Below, in pieces: positions 49,072 through 61,240 of a stretch of DNA of 64,000 nt; the first letter of the stretch is position 1; each line of letters starts with the position of its first letter. Location: assembly GCA_026874595.1 (NCBI GenBank), contig CM049308.1, positions 42,477,327-42,541,326 on the forward strand. Direction: 5' to 3'. The translations under genes and the position numbers were made by a program. The notes beneath the pieces were generated by a model. That model was not told where the DNA came from. It did no database searches and saw only the letters and a list, made by a program, of their open reading frames with translations. Source of the DNA: Sipunculus nudus (Eukaryota; Annelida; Sipuncula; Golfingiida; Sipunculidae).

Positions 49072-51415
49072 GGTGAACCTGTGAACTAATGCAATGGTGT
49101 GGCGGCGTTTGTCTTCTGCACATTTACCCATATTATTTTGAAAATGATTGGAGCTAGCATCATGAAATTTAATGCAAAAAAATTAGCCATCTGAAAATTA
49201 TCTTAAATTTTATAGAGAAAAAGCTAAAAAAAACTTTGAAAATCTTCTCCTCCGAAACACTCAAGCCAAATTGCTCAATATTTCACAGAAATAATCTTTT
49301 ATACCATCTCCCTCAATTTGTTCAGGAAGTTGAACTTAGTCATCTGTCCAAAAAAGCATACTAAAATGACAGTCTCAGAAACAGCCAGAGCTATCATCAC
49401 CAAATTTTTTGCCAGTGTTGGTCACATGAGTCATATATGAAATTCAGGTATTGGTGGCGCCATCTGAATTGACCTATTTTTGTATGGGGGTCATTGGTCA
49501 TCTGTACATTAATTCATAATTTCTCAGGAATAGCAGGAGCTACCATTCCCAGATTTTATGCAATAATCTGTCACATATCAAATTTTGTGGGATTCAGCTT
49601 ATTTTTTTGCTATCTGCATTTACTTAGATTTTATAAGGAAATAGCTGACAATATTTTAAAAGTCGTCTTCTTGTAGACGGTCCAGCCAAATTGTTAAATA
49701 TTTTACATAAATGATCCCAGAGGCAAGCCCTCTCAAGTTTGTTCACATGGTTTGCATTTGATGAATTTTAGTGGAGTTACACAAATTTGAACAGTCATTC
49801 CGCCAAGTAAGCATACTGACATACTGGCAGTACACTACTCTCAGAAATGACAGAAGCTAGCATTACCAGGTATTGTGCAAATGTTGGTCACATGACTTAT
49901 ATTTGAAGTTGTAGATTTAGTGGTGCCACCTACATTGACCTGTTTTTTATGGGCAAAAAACCTCATAATTTTAGCCTCTTTCAGCTTAATGATGAAACTG
50001 TCAAGTTGAATTGTTCAATATTTCAAAAGAATTATCCTAGGACATGGTTCTTTCAATCATATCAGAATATACTGAGTTTGTTGATTTTTGGTTGAGTTGT
50101 GAAAAGCTTAAGTTGGTCTTATGGCCATTATTATGTCTTTTTCAAACTGAGGACTGCAATAGTGTTCTTCTACAAAATTATTATTTCAATTATATCTTCT
50201 GTAACATTGCACAAAAATTATTCTTAGGTGGCCTTTGTTCAAGTTTACTAGAATGATTTTTGGCAGAACTATTGGACCTTTAACAATGAAAGTACTGCAT
50301 CTTTTATTATTCTAGATATTTTGATAAAAAGTTTATGAATATGTCGGCTTGAAAAAAGAAATTTTAACCAAAGTCTTTCAGTATGTGTAAACAGATATAC
50401 CAACAGGCCAAGATTTAATCTGTATCTTTAAATAGGTTGAGAAACTGCCAACTGTTCAGATTTGGGAACAGATCAAGAGTTCATTCAGTGCAGCCAGATA
50501 TAGGTCAAGAGTTCAATCAGTGCAGCCAAGCACATGGCATGTGATCACCTCATGGGTGACATGTGAACACCTCATGGGCACCATGTGATCACTTCATGGG
50601 TGTCAAGCCTCTCAGGTCAGGGCCCCTGCATGAGCTTATGCAATGGTGTGGCTACTATTTCAGATTTGGCAACAGGCTAGAGGTCAGTCTGGATCTATTT
50701 ATAGCTTTGGCAGACTGCCAACTGTATCAGATTAGGCAACAGGTCAAGAGTTCACTCAATGCAGCCAGGTATGGGTCAGGAGTTTACTCAGTGCAGTAGC
50801 TGCATTCTATTTATAGCTTTGGCAGACTGCCAACTATGTCAGATTATGCAACAGGTCAAGAGTTCACTCAGTGCAGCCAGGTACAGGTCAAAAGTTCACT
50901 CAGTCTAGCCAGGTGCAGGTCATGAGTTCACTCAGTGCAGTAGTCTGAGCAAGCAATTTGTCACAGTTCACTCAGGGCAACAGCCTTTCTCACCTAAGCC
51001 TGGTGAGCCCCATGCATCAGACTCAAGGTAAGTTTGATGTATTGGCTTAATATTTTGACCTGTCTATGTGTCTTTGATGGCTTTCTCGCTCACAAGACAG
51101 GTGGCGCCACCTACCATGACTTTTGCACACGTTTTTCTCAGGAGGGGTTTGATATATCAGTCTGAAATTGGGCGTATGTATATATCTCTGATAGCTTCAT
51201 TGTATACAAGACTGGTGGTGCCAGCTACAATCTTTTTAGTGTTGTGTGCACCTATGCCAGAATTTCAGCAGTGATGTTTGTGTAATTGTTTCTTATTAAA
51301 AATGTTTAGTACTTGCATAGTTCATATACATGAAAAGTAATGGTCCAGCATTGAAGCATTATACCTGGTGTATTTCCCAAAGCACAGGTTCGCATTAGGC
51401 CTGTAGGCCTTGTTT
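49072..51415 (+). mobile_element. family B Helentron/HINE-like element, apparently complete
   Basis: About 2.34 kb. The 5' end GGTGAACCTGTG (49072-49083) pairs with 3' CACAGGTTCGCA (51383-51394). A palindrome AGGCCTGTAGGCCT and a terminal TGTTT follow. The interior has diverged family B blocks and a ~32-bp repeat block (50440-51000). No protein coding. Subterminal inverted repeats, a 3' palindrome and internal short tandem repeats fit Helentron-associated non-autonomous elements. Confidence 0.6.
50440..51000 (+). repeat. GGCAGACTGCCA / 32-bp motif repeat block, copy 2
   Basis: Multiple GGTCAAGAGTTCACTCAGTG-type units and TTATAGCTTTGGCAGACTGC segments, like 39512-39920. A TGTGATCACCTCATGGG motif is also iterated at 50540-50605. 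Confidence 0.75.
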
Positions 51416-51568
51416 AAACTAGAGACTTTTTTTTAGGGATATAACTTTATTTAATCAAGATTCAATTGTATACACAAAATAAGATATGAATTTTTGCCAA
51501 TGTTTTAAGTTATTAGCATAAATATATAATCAGTACCTTAAATTTTGCTCAACTCTTGCACTTTTCTT

Positions 51569-52290
51569 AGCTCAGCTGATTGAAGTCATCTGAGCTATAG
51601 CGATCACCCTTTGTCTGTCATCCGTTGTCTGTCTGTCTGTCTGTCTATTCATCCATTAACCAGGCACAAATCATAACCGCTGGACCTGGAATCTTCTAAA
51701 TTGACATGCAGGGAGGTCCATTAAAAATCTCCTGGGAAACCTGAAATTAGGTCTCTGTTACCCATATTCTTCAAGTTATGGGGCTTAGAAGTACCCCCAG
51801 AATAATGGATAATTTGATACAAAAGCTCTAGTATCTGAACAACTAATGCATTGATCACCATGAATCTTTGCATTGATATCGATCATGGGGTGTTTCATCA
51901 GTTTCTGCAGACTGGTGGCGCCACCTGTATTTTTTCCATTTTTTACAAATTTTTTGCTCCCCAGCTTCAGCTCTCAGTTCCTAAAATTTGGCATACAATT
52001 AGATGTCTCCAAAATCTCCTACCATGCCAAGAATTTGGTCACTAGGACTTAATACCTTCGAGGTAATAATGAAAAACTTTGTTTTTCCATTACAAACCCA
52101 TTGTTACACTTCAAGACTGCCTAATATCAAAACTACTGATCTGACTTTAATCATATGTAATATACATCTTTTTCTATACATTTTCTATGCACATGCCAGA
52201 AATGATGTCAGTATTGTGTAATTGTTTTAAGTTATGGGCCCAAACATAATGCACTCTGTAAAAAATCAAGAAATATATTTACTCCCTTAA
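51569..52290 (+). mobile_element. family A fragment
   Basis: Starts with an imperfect AGCTCAGCTGAT hairpin (to 51596), a TCTG/TCCG-rich stretch, then a monomer with GGTGGCGCCACC near 51915. It is cut by the ISL2EU insertion at 52293. Confidence 0.6.
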
Positions 52291-52462
52291 TAGAGGGTTC
52301 CCACATGACGTCACAGGCCAGCTGGTGACTGTCCAGAGCCATGCTGGAGGGCACGCTATCAGTAACTGCTGGTCAGCTGGAGGCCTGCCACATGTGCTGT
52401 CTAGTGTGGTCATTGTGTACAGAGCTGACTGTGTTACACTATTTATTCAATTATTATACACT

Positions 52463-54174
52463 ATGGTTCTCTTTTGCTGTGTATATGAATGCCACAATAG
52501 GGGGGGCAGGGATAAGAAGTCCTTTTACAGATTGCCTGCAGTAATAAACCGCCAAGGTGAACAAACAAAGGAGCTGACCACAAGAAGGCGTAATAAGTGG
52601 CTAGCCAACATCAATAGGGCAGATGTACCAGAGGAAAAACTCAAGAACTTCCGTGTTTGTTCAGATCACTTCTACAAAGGTAAGTTACATTTATTCCTAT
52701 AAATACAAATTAAATGTAATTTTAATGTAATTGAAATGAACATTTCTTATCAGTACCTATATTATATGTTATTATTAACTGTAATATGAGCAGTACTCAT
52801 ATAAATAACAAAACAAAGATTCATGTACATAAGTTTTTATTAGCAAGAAACAAGTAAACTTACACATTGTATGTTACAGGTAAACCAGCAGAGCTATACG
52901 ATGTCACCAACCCTGACTGGTCACCAAAAGTTAATCTTGGACATGGGAAAATCAAAAGTGGAGATCAGGCTACATCAAAGTATGAAAGAGTCAAATAGAG
53001 AAAAGAAAGACAAACAGAAAATGAAGTGGCCCAGGTGATGTTAAGTTTAAAGAAACCAAAGGTTTTAAACAGGGACGCTCCAGCTACAGTTTCGAGTGCA
53101 CCAGTGTGTGATGAACCATCAGATCTTATCATTCCAGCTGCTACTGAAACACCAAACAGTGTGCATTGTCAGACTGACCTTACAGGGGAGGTCATCACAG
53201 CAATGGAACAAGAACTAATTAGACTAAATAAAGAAAGTTATGACTTGAAAACAGCAGTTGATCAATTATCATTCAAAGAAGCTGCATTCACAAACAGTAA
53301 TGAGCGGGTAAAGTTTTACACTGGATTGCCAAACTACTGTTTGTTAATGACAGTATTTAACTTTGTTGTGGCCCATATTCCAGGAAATTCTAAGACAGTC
53401 CTGTCTAAATTTCAACAGTTTGTCATAGTCCTCATGCGTCTGAGGCTCAATCTTTTGGTACAAGACCTGGCATACCGTTTCCATATATCCAAATCAACAG
53501 TGTCAAGAATGTTCTTGCATGGATTGACATTATGCATTTGCGAATGAAGCACCTGATTCACTGGCCAGACCGTGAATCTCTAAGAAAAACAATACTCATG
53601 GACTTCAGAAGAAATTTTGGGCAAAAGGTAGCTGTCATTATTGACTGCTTTGAAGTATTTGTAGATCGGCCATCAAACCTGTTAGCTAGAGGACAAACTT
53701 TTTCTTCCTACAAACACCACAACACTGTGAAATTTTTGATTGGTATAACCCCTCAGGGTGTTATATCATTCATATCTAAGGGATGGGGAGGTCGTGTAAG
53801 TGATAAATATTTGACAGAGCACTGGATTCCTTGACAAACTTTTACCTGGAGATATGGTACTGGCTGATAGGGGATTTGATATATCAGACTCAGTTGGATT
53901 AATGTGTGCACAAGTTAGCATACCAGCATTTACTAAAGGTAAAAAACAGTTATCTGCAATTGACATTGAAAAAACGAGAAAAATTGCAAATGTACGAATT
54001 CATGTTGAAAGAGTCATAGGGTGTGTCAGACAGAAGTACACAATTCTAGGAGCTACTCTACCAATTGACTACTTGCAACGTACTGTGAATGAAAATCTTG
54101 CAACAATTGACAAAATAGCAACAGTGTGCTGTGCATTAACAAATCTTTCAGATTCAGTAGTGCCATTTGACTAG
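52463..54174 (+). pseudogene. ISL2EU transposase: THAP domain plus DDE endonuclease
   Basis: Exon 1 (52463-52679, GTAAGT donor) encodes a THAP zinc finger (CCVYECHNRGG...VCSDHF), which binds the element ends. Exon 2 (from 52880, after TTACAG) has a linker, a helix-turn-helix segment ([16 protein letters not shown]) and a DDE_Tnp_4-type core: Asp in [14 protein letters not shown], Asp in VLADRGFDI, Glu in [11 protein letters not shown]. Lesions are an in-frame TAG at 52996-52998, a frameshift near 53512, and a frameshift near 53825. The coding region is otherwise continuous, so inactivation looks fairly recent. Confidence 0.9.
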
Positions 54175-54317
54175 TGAATTTAAAGATTTTACATTAATGG
54201 TAAAGTATCAGTTTCACAATGTTTATTTACTTTATTATAATATGCATATGATGATGATAATTTTTTCCAGTGTTTATTTGGTGTATTGAACATAGTATTA
54301 AACCACTGAAATACATC
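54175..54317. other. spacer between convergent ISL2EU genes
   Basis: Short AT-rich gap where both transcripts would end; no specific signal beyond AT-rich sequence. Confidence 0.5.
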
Positions 54318-55822
54318 TTATTGTGTCTTTCCTTTTTTTACCCTCCTAAATTCTGGCAATTTCCTACATTCAGGACAATACCATTTTGATTTTGGTTTCT
54401 GTTTAAGTTTAAGACACTCCCAATGAAACATGCGCACGGCACATACTGCATTATGGCATCTGACCATATCATCATTAAACACATCAGTTTTACAGTAGCA
54501 CCAGGGATCAGAGACTGTTTCTGATGTTCCAGCTGCCTGTGTACAGGTAGTGTAGAATTTTGTCACAAGCTCTGGTAAAATGCATTTTTTAAAAAAACAA
54601 TTAGATTCGTTCACACATTTCTCCCAAAATTCAGCATTAGGCTCAATTCTTTCTGTCACAATACCTTTCTTGGTCCAGACTACAAAATCGCAGTAATCTC
54701 TCTCTGACAAATTGACCTGAGCTTGCACTTGATAATAATATGCATGATTTTTAGGAGTGACATGTCACCTTTTTCATTTGTACTCATACAAAATGATTTT
54801 GATCCCACTAATTCATTTACATCCATATCTTTAGCACAGAATGGACATTTAATTTCAACACAGCCATCATTACAGCAGTCACATGAAACAAACCCATCTG
54901 GAGATGCCCCCAGGTATGGCCAGGTAGGATGCAACACTAGCCCTGCATCTGTCACTCTGAAATTTGTATGCTGTTTCCTCATGCTGTTTTCGTATTCTCG
55001 CCGTGCAGTCTTCTCATGTTCACATCCCCATTCAGTTGCGGTTGTAGTGAATTTTGACAAGTGGGGATAGCATGTAGATCTGATCAAACTTATTGAAGGC
55101 TGGTCAGGGTCAGAGTGACAGGCAGCTTTAAGTTTTGACGCTGTTATTCTACCAGCACGCAAATTGAACCATAGCTTAGACTGCACTTGAGTCTTGGTTT
55201 CCCTTTCTACCAAGGTAGCTTGTTCCCTGCTGACGGCAACTGTTCCGAATGCCCTCTCACAGTGGTCAAGTATAAGTCCAAAATCTGTTGGTGATACACC
55301 TGCATCATACAGTTCTGATAAGGGAGCTGGGAAATTCTTGTCCAGGGACTTAGGCACATAGTCATCAGAAAAAGGAGCAATTAATGAGAGTAGAGCTGGC
55401 TTTGAGCCACAGGCACTTAATGATTTGTAGAAATCATTCAGCTCCTCTGCTGTCGCTTCATGGTCTGTTGCCTGTGATGAGCCTGTTGGTGAACTGAAAG
55501 ATACGTCACCTTCACTACAGTTGATACTTTTATCCAAATCGCACTTCTTTTTCTTAGCTGACCGAAAGTCTGTTTCAGAGACCGGCAAATATTCTAATGG
55601 TCCCTGAGGTGGCACAACCCAGTAGGCTGGATGTTGGGTGACAGTTTTTTTTTCATGACGCCTAACTGAAGCTTCAACTGCGAACAGAAGGGCAGCAACA
55701 TGGGTGCATGATTCTCCGAGCCCAGCCATACAGTTACAATGTGCCAAAACTATTTCACCATTCACTTCTGCCACAATCCATGGATGAAGTGGAGTTTCTT
55801 GCATTCTCTGGGAGTGCAAGAC
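54318..55822 (-). pseudogene. ISL2EU second protein, exon 2: SWIM finger, YqaJ-type exonuclease, PHD finger
   Basis: Starts after a TTTGTAG acceptor. Residues run through a SWIM-like zinc finger (AHCNCMAGLGESCTHVAALL) and a linker. The YqaJ/lambda-exonuclease fold has ARxGRITAS, GASPDGFV and EIKCPF (the D...ExK nuclease motif). The C-terminal PHD finger is WCYCKTD...CHNAVC...HWECL...WYCPEC. One frameshift near 54740-54750, in an A run, splits the PHD part from the nuclease. The role in transposition is unknown; end processing or strand exchange has been suggested for the family. Confidence 0.9.
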
Positions 55823-56171
55823 CTACAAAGATATTAACAAAGTAGAAGTGAAAATGAATATTGAAGGCATTCATTAGTTTTTACTTTTAATTTAAAACAC
55901 ACTGGGAGCCTATCTGTACTTTAACAGCCATATACAAATTTAAGTGTTTTTTAAAAGGTTTAATATTATATAGTAGTCTTATTCAGTATTCATTTAATCT
56001 TTCATTCGTTTTTATAATATGAAGGTGGGATCTTACATTTACAGCTTTTGAATCCCACATAAACAGATGGCCTTATCAGATACCCACATCTGGAACATGC
56101 AATTAGTGTCAAGGGCTTAATGTAGCATGTCTGAACAAGGACTGGTGTAACAAAGAAAATGTGGTACTTAC

Positions 56172-56510
56172 CCTGCCAGATATTATTCTTTTGGAATTAT
56201 TTGGTGGTCTGATTACTCCAACTTCTCTCACCCATCCAGAAACAAACTGATTATAGGCTTCAAGACTTTTGAAGGCCTTCAGGTCTTCAGCGGTGTATGC
56301 ACTCTTGGTGAATATCAGATAATTTGCTATATCTGGATAAGTAACTTCTGGCCAAATACTCACATCATTAGACCACTGTGCTTTAGGTACTGTATAAGGA
56401 TCTATGTTGTTTACAGTCTTTATCTTCTCCAAATACCTCTCTTTTGCTTCTTGTTCAAGATTTTGATAATATATAGACAGGTTGCAAGGAGCAGAAACAG
56501 GGCTATCCAT
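56172..56510 (-). pseudogene. ISL2EU second protein, exon 1
   Basis: ATG at 56510, about 113 codons (MDSPVSAPCNL...SKRIISGR), donor GTAAGT at 56171. It joins exon 2 in phase across a 349-bp intron (55823-56171). The N-terminal domain has the acidic, Trp-containing start seen in this protein family but no catalytic motif. It is intact itself but belongs to the frameshifted gene. Confidence 0.85.
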
Positions 56511-56659
56511 GTTTGCTACGTACTACAGCCTGTACTAAAGGTCAACTGGTCAGTGACAAGCCAAGCAGACCTCCAGCCAAGCCAGCCCTCCAGCATGGCT
56601 CAGCGTGGCTATTGCCAGGGTGATAAGTGACTTCCTGTGACGTCAGTGGGAACCCTCTA

Positions 56660-57242
56660 TAAGGGGATTGCTGAAGCTAGAGATTTTTTGTCAGGGATGT
56701 TACATTATTTAATCAAGATTCAATTGAATACCCAAAATTAGTTCTGAATTTTTCAAATTTTATAAGTTATTAGTATAAATATAAAATTAGTACCTTAAAT
56801 TTTGCCCAACTTTGACCATGGCACGTTTGTTTCCTGTGAGCACTGTTGATATAATTTTCATATCATGCACACATAAGGATTTCAGCTTTTTAGTTTAGAA
56901 AGCTGAAAGAAATTGGCCAAAACTTGAAGCTTTTAATAATGTTTTTATGAGACCATGTCAGACATTGGTTCTCTCCAGCCCCTCTTGAGTCACCTGTATG
57001 CAGTCCTGAAGTGTAAAAATAGGTTTTTAATAAAAAATTGAGGTTTTTCCTTAATTTCTCAAAGGAACAAAGTTGCAAAGACCCAGTTTTCGGCTTGGTA
57101 GGAAACCTTGGGGACATCTAACATTATGCCGAATTTCGGATCCCTAGGTCTTACAATTTTAAAACGTGCCACATCTACGGACGGACGGATGACGGACAAT
57201 GGACCACGACTATAGCTCAGATGACTTATAGTCAGCTGAGCT
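56660..57242 (-). mobile_element. family A fragment, reverse orientation
   Basis: Ends with the hairpin AGCTCAGATGAC...GTCAGCTGAGCT at 57214-57242, preceded by GACGGACGGAT. This mirrors the start of the 44700 element. The left part (56660-56830) matches the 33440-33600 repeat. Confidence 0.65.
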
Positions 57243-58125
57243 AATAAATTAATAAATTTTTATTGGTTTTTAATAACAAATTAAAGAAAAATAGAAAAGG
57301 AATTTGTTAGTTTATAATAACAGAAAATTTATTTGCAGTTACTGATGATATAGGAATCTTGTATCCATGGATAGGATGTCATGTATTCCAAATAACACCA
57401 TGCAGTCACCTATGGTATTTTTCAGTTCAATTTTAATGATAAAAAGGTAAATCATATTATTCATTACTTATCATTAAGGATCATATGAAGGAAATTAATG
57501 ATAGACAAAGATGCAGTTGATAATAGTAATCTAGATTCCTACTTTGTCTAGTGTGTACATTGATGTGAAATCAGTCCAAAATGAATATATTACATTTATT
57601 TTTTTAAATATAAATAAAAGCCATAAAATCAGGTACTTATGATCATTATTTAAAGGTGTGAATTTTGTATATTCTGGATTCTCAGCATCATTGTTTGGTG
57701 AAAACTGTGCAATTGTATTTAAATATGAATATGAATATGTACTCCATCATAAAATTTCTTGCATAAAGAATGGGAATTCAGGTAAAAATGAAAGTTTATG
57801 AATACCAGTGCAAATACTTTCAAAATGTATTCATAAATGCATTCATGAATATATTCTTTAATATTATTTTAATAATCATTTCAGTTATATTTCATTTTAA
57901 AAAATTATGATTCTCTTATTATTTTTAATAAAATTAAATTTGGGACAATATTTGTAATTTTTTTTAAATAAATAGTTAAACTCTTATATGTTCTGCTTAT
58001 AAGTTATATGGCCAAGTCAAAATCTGTGTGACAGTAGTACTCCATTTGTTAATGAAGTTTATATTTATTACCACACAAAACCAGCATGTGCCTCATTTCT
58101 AAATCATATTTTTTATCATATATAA
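57243..58125. other. AT-rich intron sequence
   Basis: No ORF, exon or repeat end recognised. Confidence 0.5.
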
Positions 58126-58160
58126 CAGCTGAGCGCTGTGACCCATTGGTCCCTTGTTTT
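58126..58160 (+). repeat. family A 3' terminus
   Basis: CAGCTGAGCGCTGTGACCC...GGTCCCTTGTTTT. The flank after it (58160-58500) is similar to 48700-49070, so the two loci share a longer repeat. Confidence 0.75.
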
Positions 58161-58604
58161 ACCATATATGTTAGCTGTGTAATGCTGTTATATCTGGCCT
58201 GGCACCAGTTTATCAGCATCTATTACATCATGCCACTAGACATTAAGATTTCAGGTTATCTTTGCTTAATATTGACAAGAAAGTTTTTTTTAAAGCTTTT
58301 AAAAATTTAGATTGATGATTTAAATTATTCATCATACCAGGCAATGTTACAATCATGAATGTTCAGCTCTCTGTGGCGATATAAAGACAACTGTATGTGG
58401 ATTATAAATTATTGGTATCCCTACTCACCTTAATTCAAGAATTTGCCATCAGTGAGATATATCTGTATTTTAATTTTGCATTCAGTATGCATCCATAATA
58501 ATTTTACATATATTCCTGATTGCTTTATTTATAAAAGGTCAGCTCAAAAGCATTTTGTATTGGGAAAATAAATTTCAAAGTTATTTCAAGTAGGGACCAC
58601 TTTT

Positions 58605-59050
58605 GTGTACAGATGGCAGCACTTGGTTTACCATTGGCAGATTGCCAGTGCCTTGATGTTGGCCATTAGCCAAGATGATGTCAGCTCTATAAATACTTTT
58701 GGCACAGTGCCAGGATTGGAAGAAGTGCAGCCAGGTATAGGTCAAGAGTTCGCTCAGTGCAGTAGCTGCATTCTATTTATAGCTTTGCAGACTGCTCACT
58801 GCATCATATTTGGCACCCAAGTTCAGCCTAAATCTATTTATAGCTTTGGCAGACTACCAACTGTGTCAGATTATGCAACAGGTCAAGAGTTCACTCAGTG
58901 CAGCCAGGTACAGGTCAAAAGTTCAATCAGCCTAGCCAGGTGCAGGTCAAGAGTTTACTCAGTGCAGTAGCTTGAGGCAGCAATTTGTCACAGGTCATTC
59001 AGGGGCAACTGCCTTTCTCACCTAAGCCTTGTCAGCCCAGTGCATCAAAC
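58605..59050 (+). repeat. GGCAGACTGCCA / 32-bp motif repeat block, copy 3
   Basis: Closely matches 39512-39920 in order and spacing, including the GGTCAAGAGTTC units near 58740, 58881 and 58945. Confidence 0.78.
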
Positions 59051-59589
59051 TCTGGGGAAGTTTGACCTGTCTATGCGTCTTTTATGGTATTCTCATTTAC
59101 AAGACAGGTGGTGCCACCCACATTGACTTTTGAAGTGTATGTGCCTGCTTATTTCTTCATAGGAATTATATACATCAGCCTAAAATTGGGCATGTTTATA
59201 CATACCGGGTAGCTTTATCGTGTACAAGACTGGTGGCGCCACCTACAATAATTTTTGCACAGTGTTTGTCCCTGCTTAATTCACAGGAGGGGTTTGACAT
59301 ATCAGTCTGGCATTGGGCATATTTATATATCTCTTTGTTGTAAATAAGACTGGTGGTGCCAGCTACAGTCATTGTTTCGGCCAAAACAGAGTTTTACAGA
59401 TACTATATTTACAGTCGGACGCTGACGTTGCCGCCATTGCCGCATAGGTTTCCTAAGAACTCCTCCATAACCACTGGGCAGAATTTTTTAAAATTCGGAA
59501 TTATGATCGGTCACATGTGAACTGCTGGGCCCTCATTTTTGGTTGACCTCTGACCTTTCCTCTCTGCCCAGCGTCCATTTGTGCGTCTG

Positions 59590-60900
59590 TTTCCACACAT
59601 TAACCCACATATCTCAGGAACCATTAGACCGATCAGGCTAAACATTTTGCACAAATGTAGCCCTTTGATAGCTTTAAAACATGCACTAAAAATGGTGGCT
59701 CCACCTGCAACCATTTTTGCACAGGGGCCACCTGTTCATCTGCCTTGGGATAAAATCACTCATATCTCAGCAGTGGTTTGACTTTTCAACCTGAAATTTT
59801 GCAGGTTTATATATCCTGGACAGCTTTCTCAATTTTATGACAGGTGGCGCCACCTACATTCACGTTTACTCTGCAGACATCCAAGCTCATATCCCGGGAA
59901 CCGTTTGACCGATTGGGCCAAATTTTTGCATGTGTATAGATCTCACATAGCTCTTCATCATAGACAAAAGTGGTGGCGCCACCTGCAACTATTTATGCAC
60001 AGGGTCCATCTGTTCATCTGCCTTGGGATAAAATCACTCATATCTCAGAAGTGGTTTGACTTTTCCACCTGAAATTTTGCAGGTTTATACATCCTGGACA
60101 GCTCTTTTGATTTAATGACAGATGGCGCAACCTACATTCAGGTTTACTCTGCAGACATCCAAGCTCATATCTCAGGAATTGTTTTACCAATTGGGTCAAA
60201 ATTTTGCATGTGTATAGATTTCACATAGCTCTTCATCATAGGCAAAAGAGGTGGCGCCACCTGCAACCTTTTATGCACAGGGTCCATCTGTTCATCTGCC
60301 TTGGGATAAAATCACTCATATCTCTACAGTGGTTTGACTTATCAACCTGAAATTTTGCAGGTTTATACACCTGGACAGCCTTCTCGATTTTATGACAGGT
60401 GGCGCCACCTGCATTCACGTTTACTCTGCAGACATCCAAGCTCATATCTCGGGAACTATTTGACCGATTGGGCCAAAATTTTGCATGTGTATAGATCTCA
60501 CATAGCTCTTCATCATAGGTAAAAGTGGTGGCGCCACCTGCAACCACTTATGCACAGGGTCCATCAGTTCATCTGCCTTGGGATAAAAGCACTTATATCT
60601 TAGAAGTGGTTTGACTTATCCACCTGAAACTTTGCAGGTTCACACATCCTGGACAGCTTTCTTGATTTTATGACAGGTGGCACCACCTACATTCACGTTT
60701 ACTCTGCAGACTTCCAAGCTCATATCTGGAATATAACCACTTATGCACAGCCTCCATCTGTTCATTTGCCTTGGGATAAAATCACTCCTATCTCAGCAGT
60801 TGTTTGACTTGTCCACCCGAAATTTTGCAGGTTTATATATACTGGACAATTTCCTCAATTTTATGACAGATGGCACCACCTACATTCACATTTACACTGC
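59590..60900 (+). repeat. ~278-bp tandem array
   Basis: About four units anchored at GTTTACTCTGCAGACATCC (near 59864, 60142, 60419, 60697), each with CTGAAATTTTGCAGG and one or two GGTGGCGCCACC palindromes. ORFs in it are by-products of the repeat. Confidence 0.85.
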
Positions 60901-61172
60901 AGACATCCATGCTAATATGCAACACACCTCACTCCATTCCCCTTGCCACTAAATCCATGCCTCACTTCATCTGTCCCACTCTAATTTCTGCGGATACACA
61001 TAGTCGCTTGTCGACTACCCATATTCTAGTTTTAAAATGTCCTAGTCTGAAACTTGCAGGTCAGAAATGTCTTATTTTGCTGAAATCATAATGACTAAGG
61101 AAGATATGCAGGACATAAGAGGATCAATATTAAATTTTAAAAATAAACCTCCATTCATACTCCCAAACTTTG

Positions 61173-61206
61173 CACAGGTTCGCATTAGGCCTGTAGGCCT
61201 TGTTTT
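61173..61206 (+). repeat. family B 3' terminus
   Basis: CACAGGTTCGCA, AGGCCTGTAGGCCT, TGTTTT. The 150 bp before it are nearly the same as 40250-40396, so the same 3' segment is present twice. Confidence 0.78.
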
Positions 61207-61240
61207 AATGCTAGCTTAACTAAGTATATTTACATCTGCA

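Larger units (their letters stand above)
52293..56657 (+). mobile_element. ISL2EU (IS4EU)-type DNA transposon
   Basis: 4365 bp, flanked by TA (52291-52292 and 56658-56659), with terminal inverted repeats GAGGGTTCCCAC...TGACGTCACAGG. Similarity extends inward imperfectly (for example GCCATGCTGGAGGG in both arms). It carries two convergent genes, a THAP/DDE transposase (+) and a SWIM-YqaJ-PHD protein (-). That pairing is known for ISL2EU elements. The sequence either side (family A and 33.4-kb-type repeats) suggests it landed in older repeat DNA. Confidence 0.9.

Noticed and set aside
59511-60547. Minus-strand ORFs with GGAT-type repeats
   Set aside because: The shared residues come from the GGTGGCGCCACC palindrome; no start, domain or codon signal.
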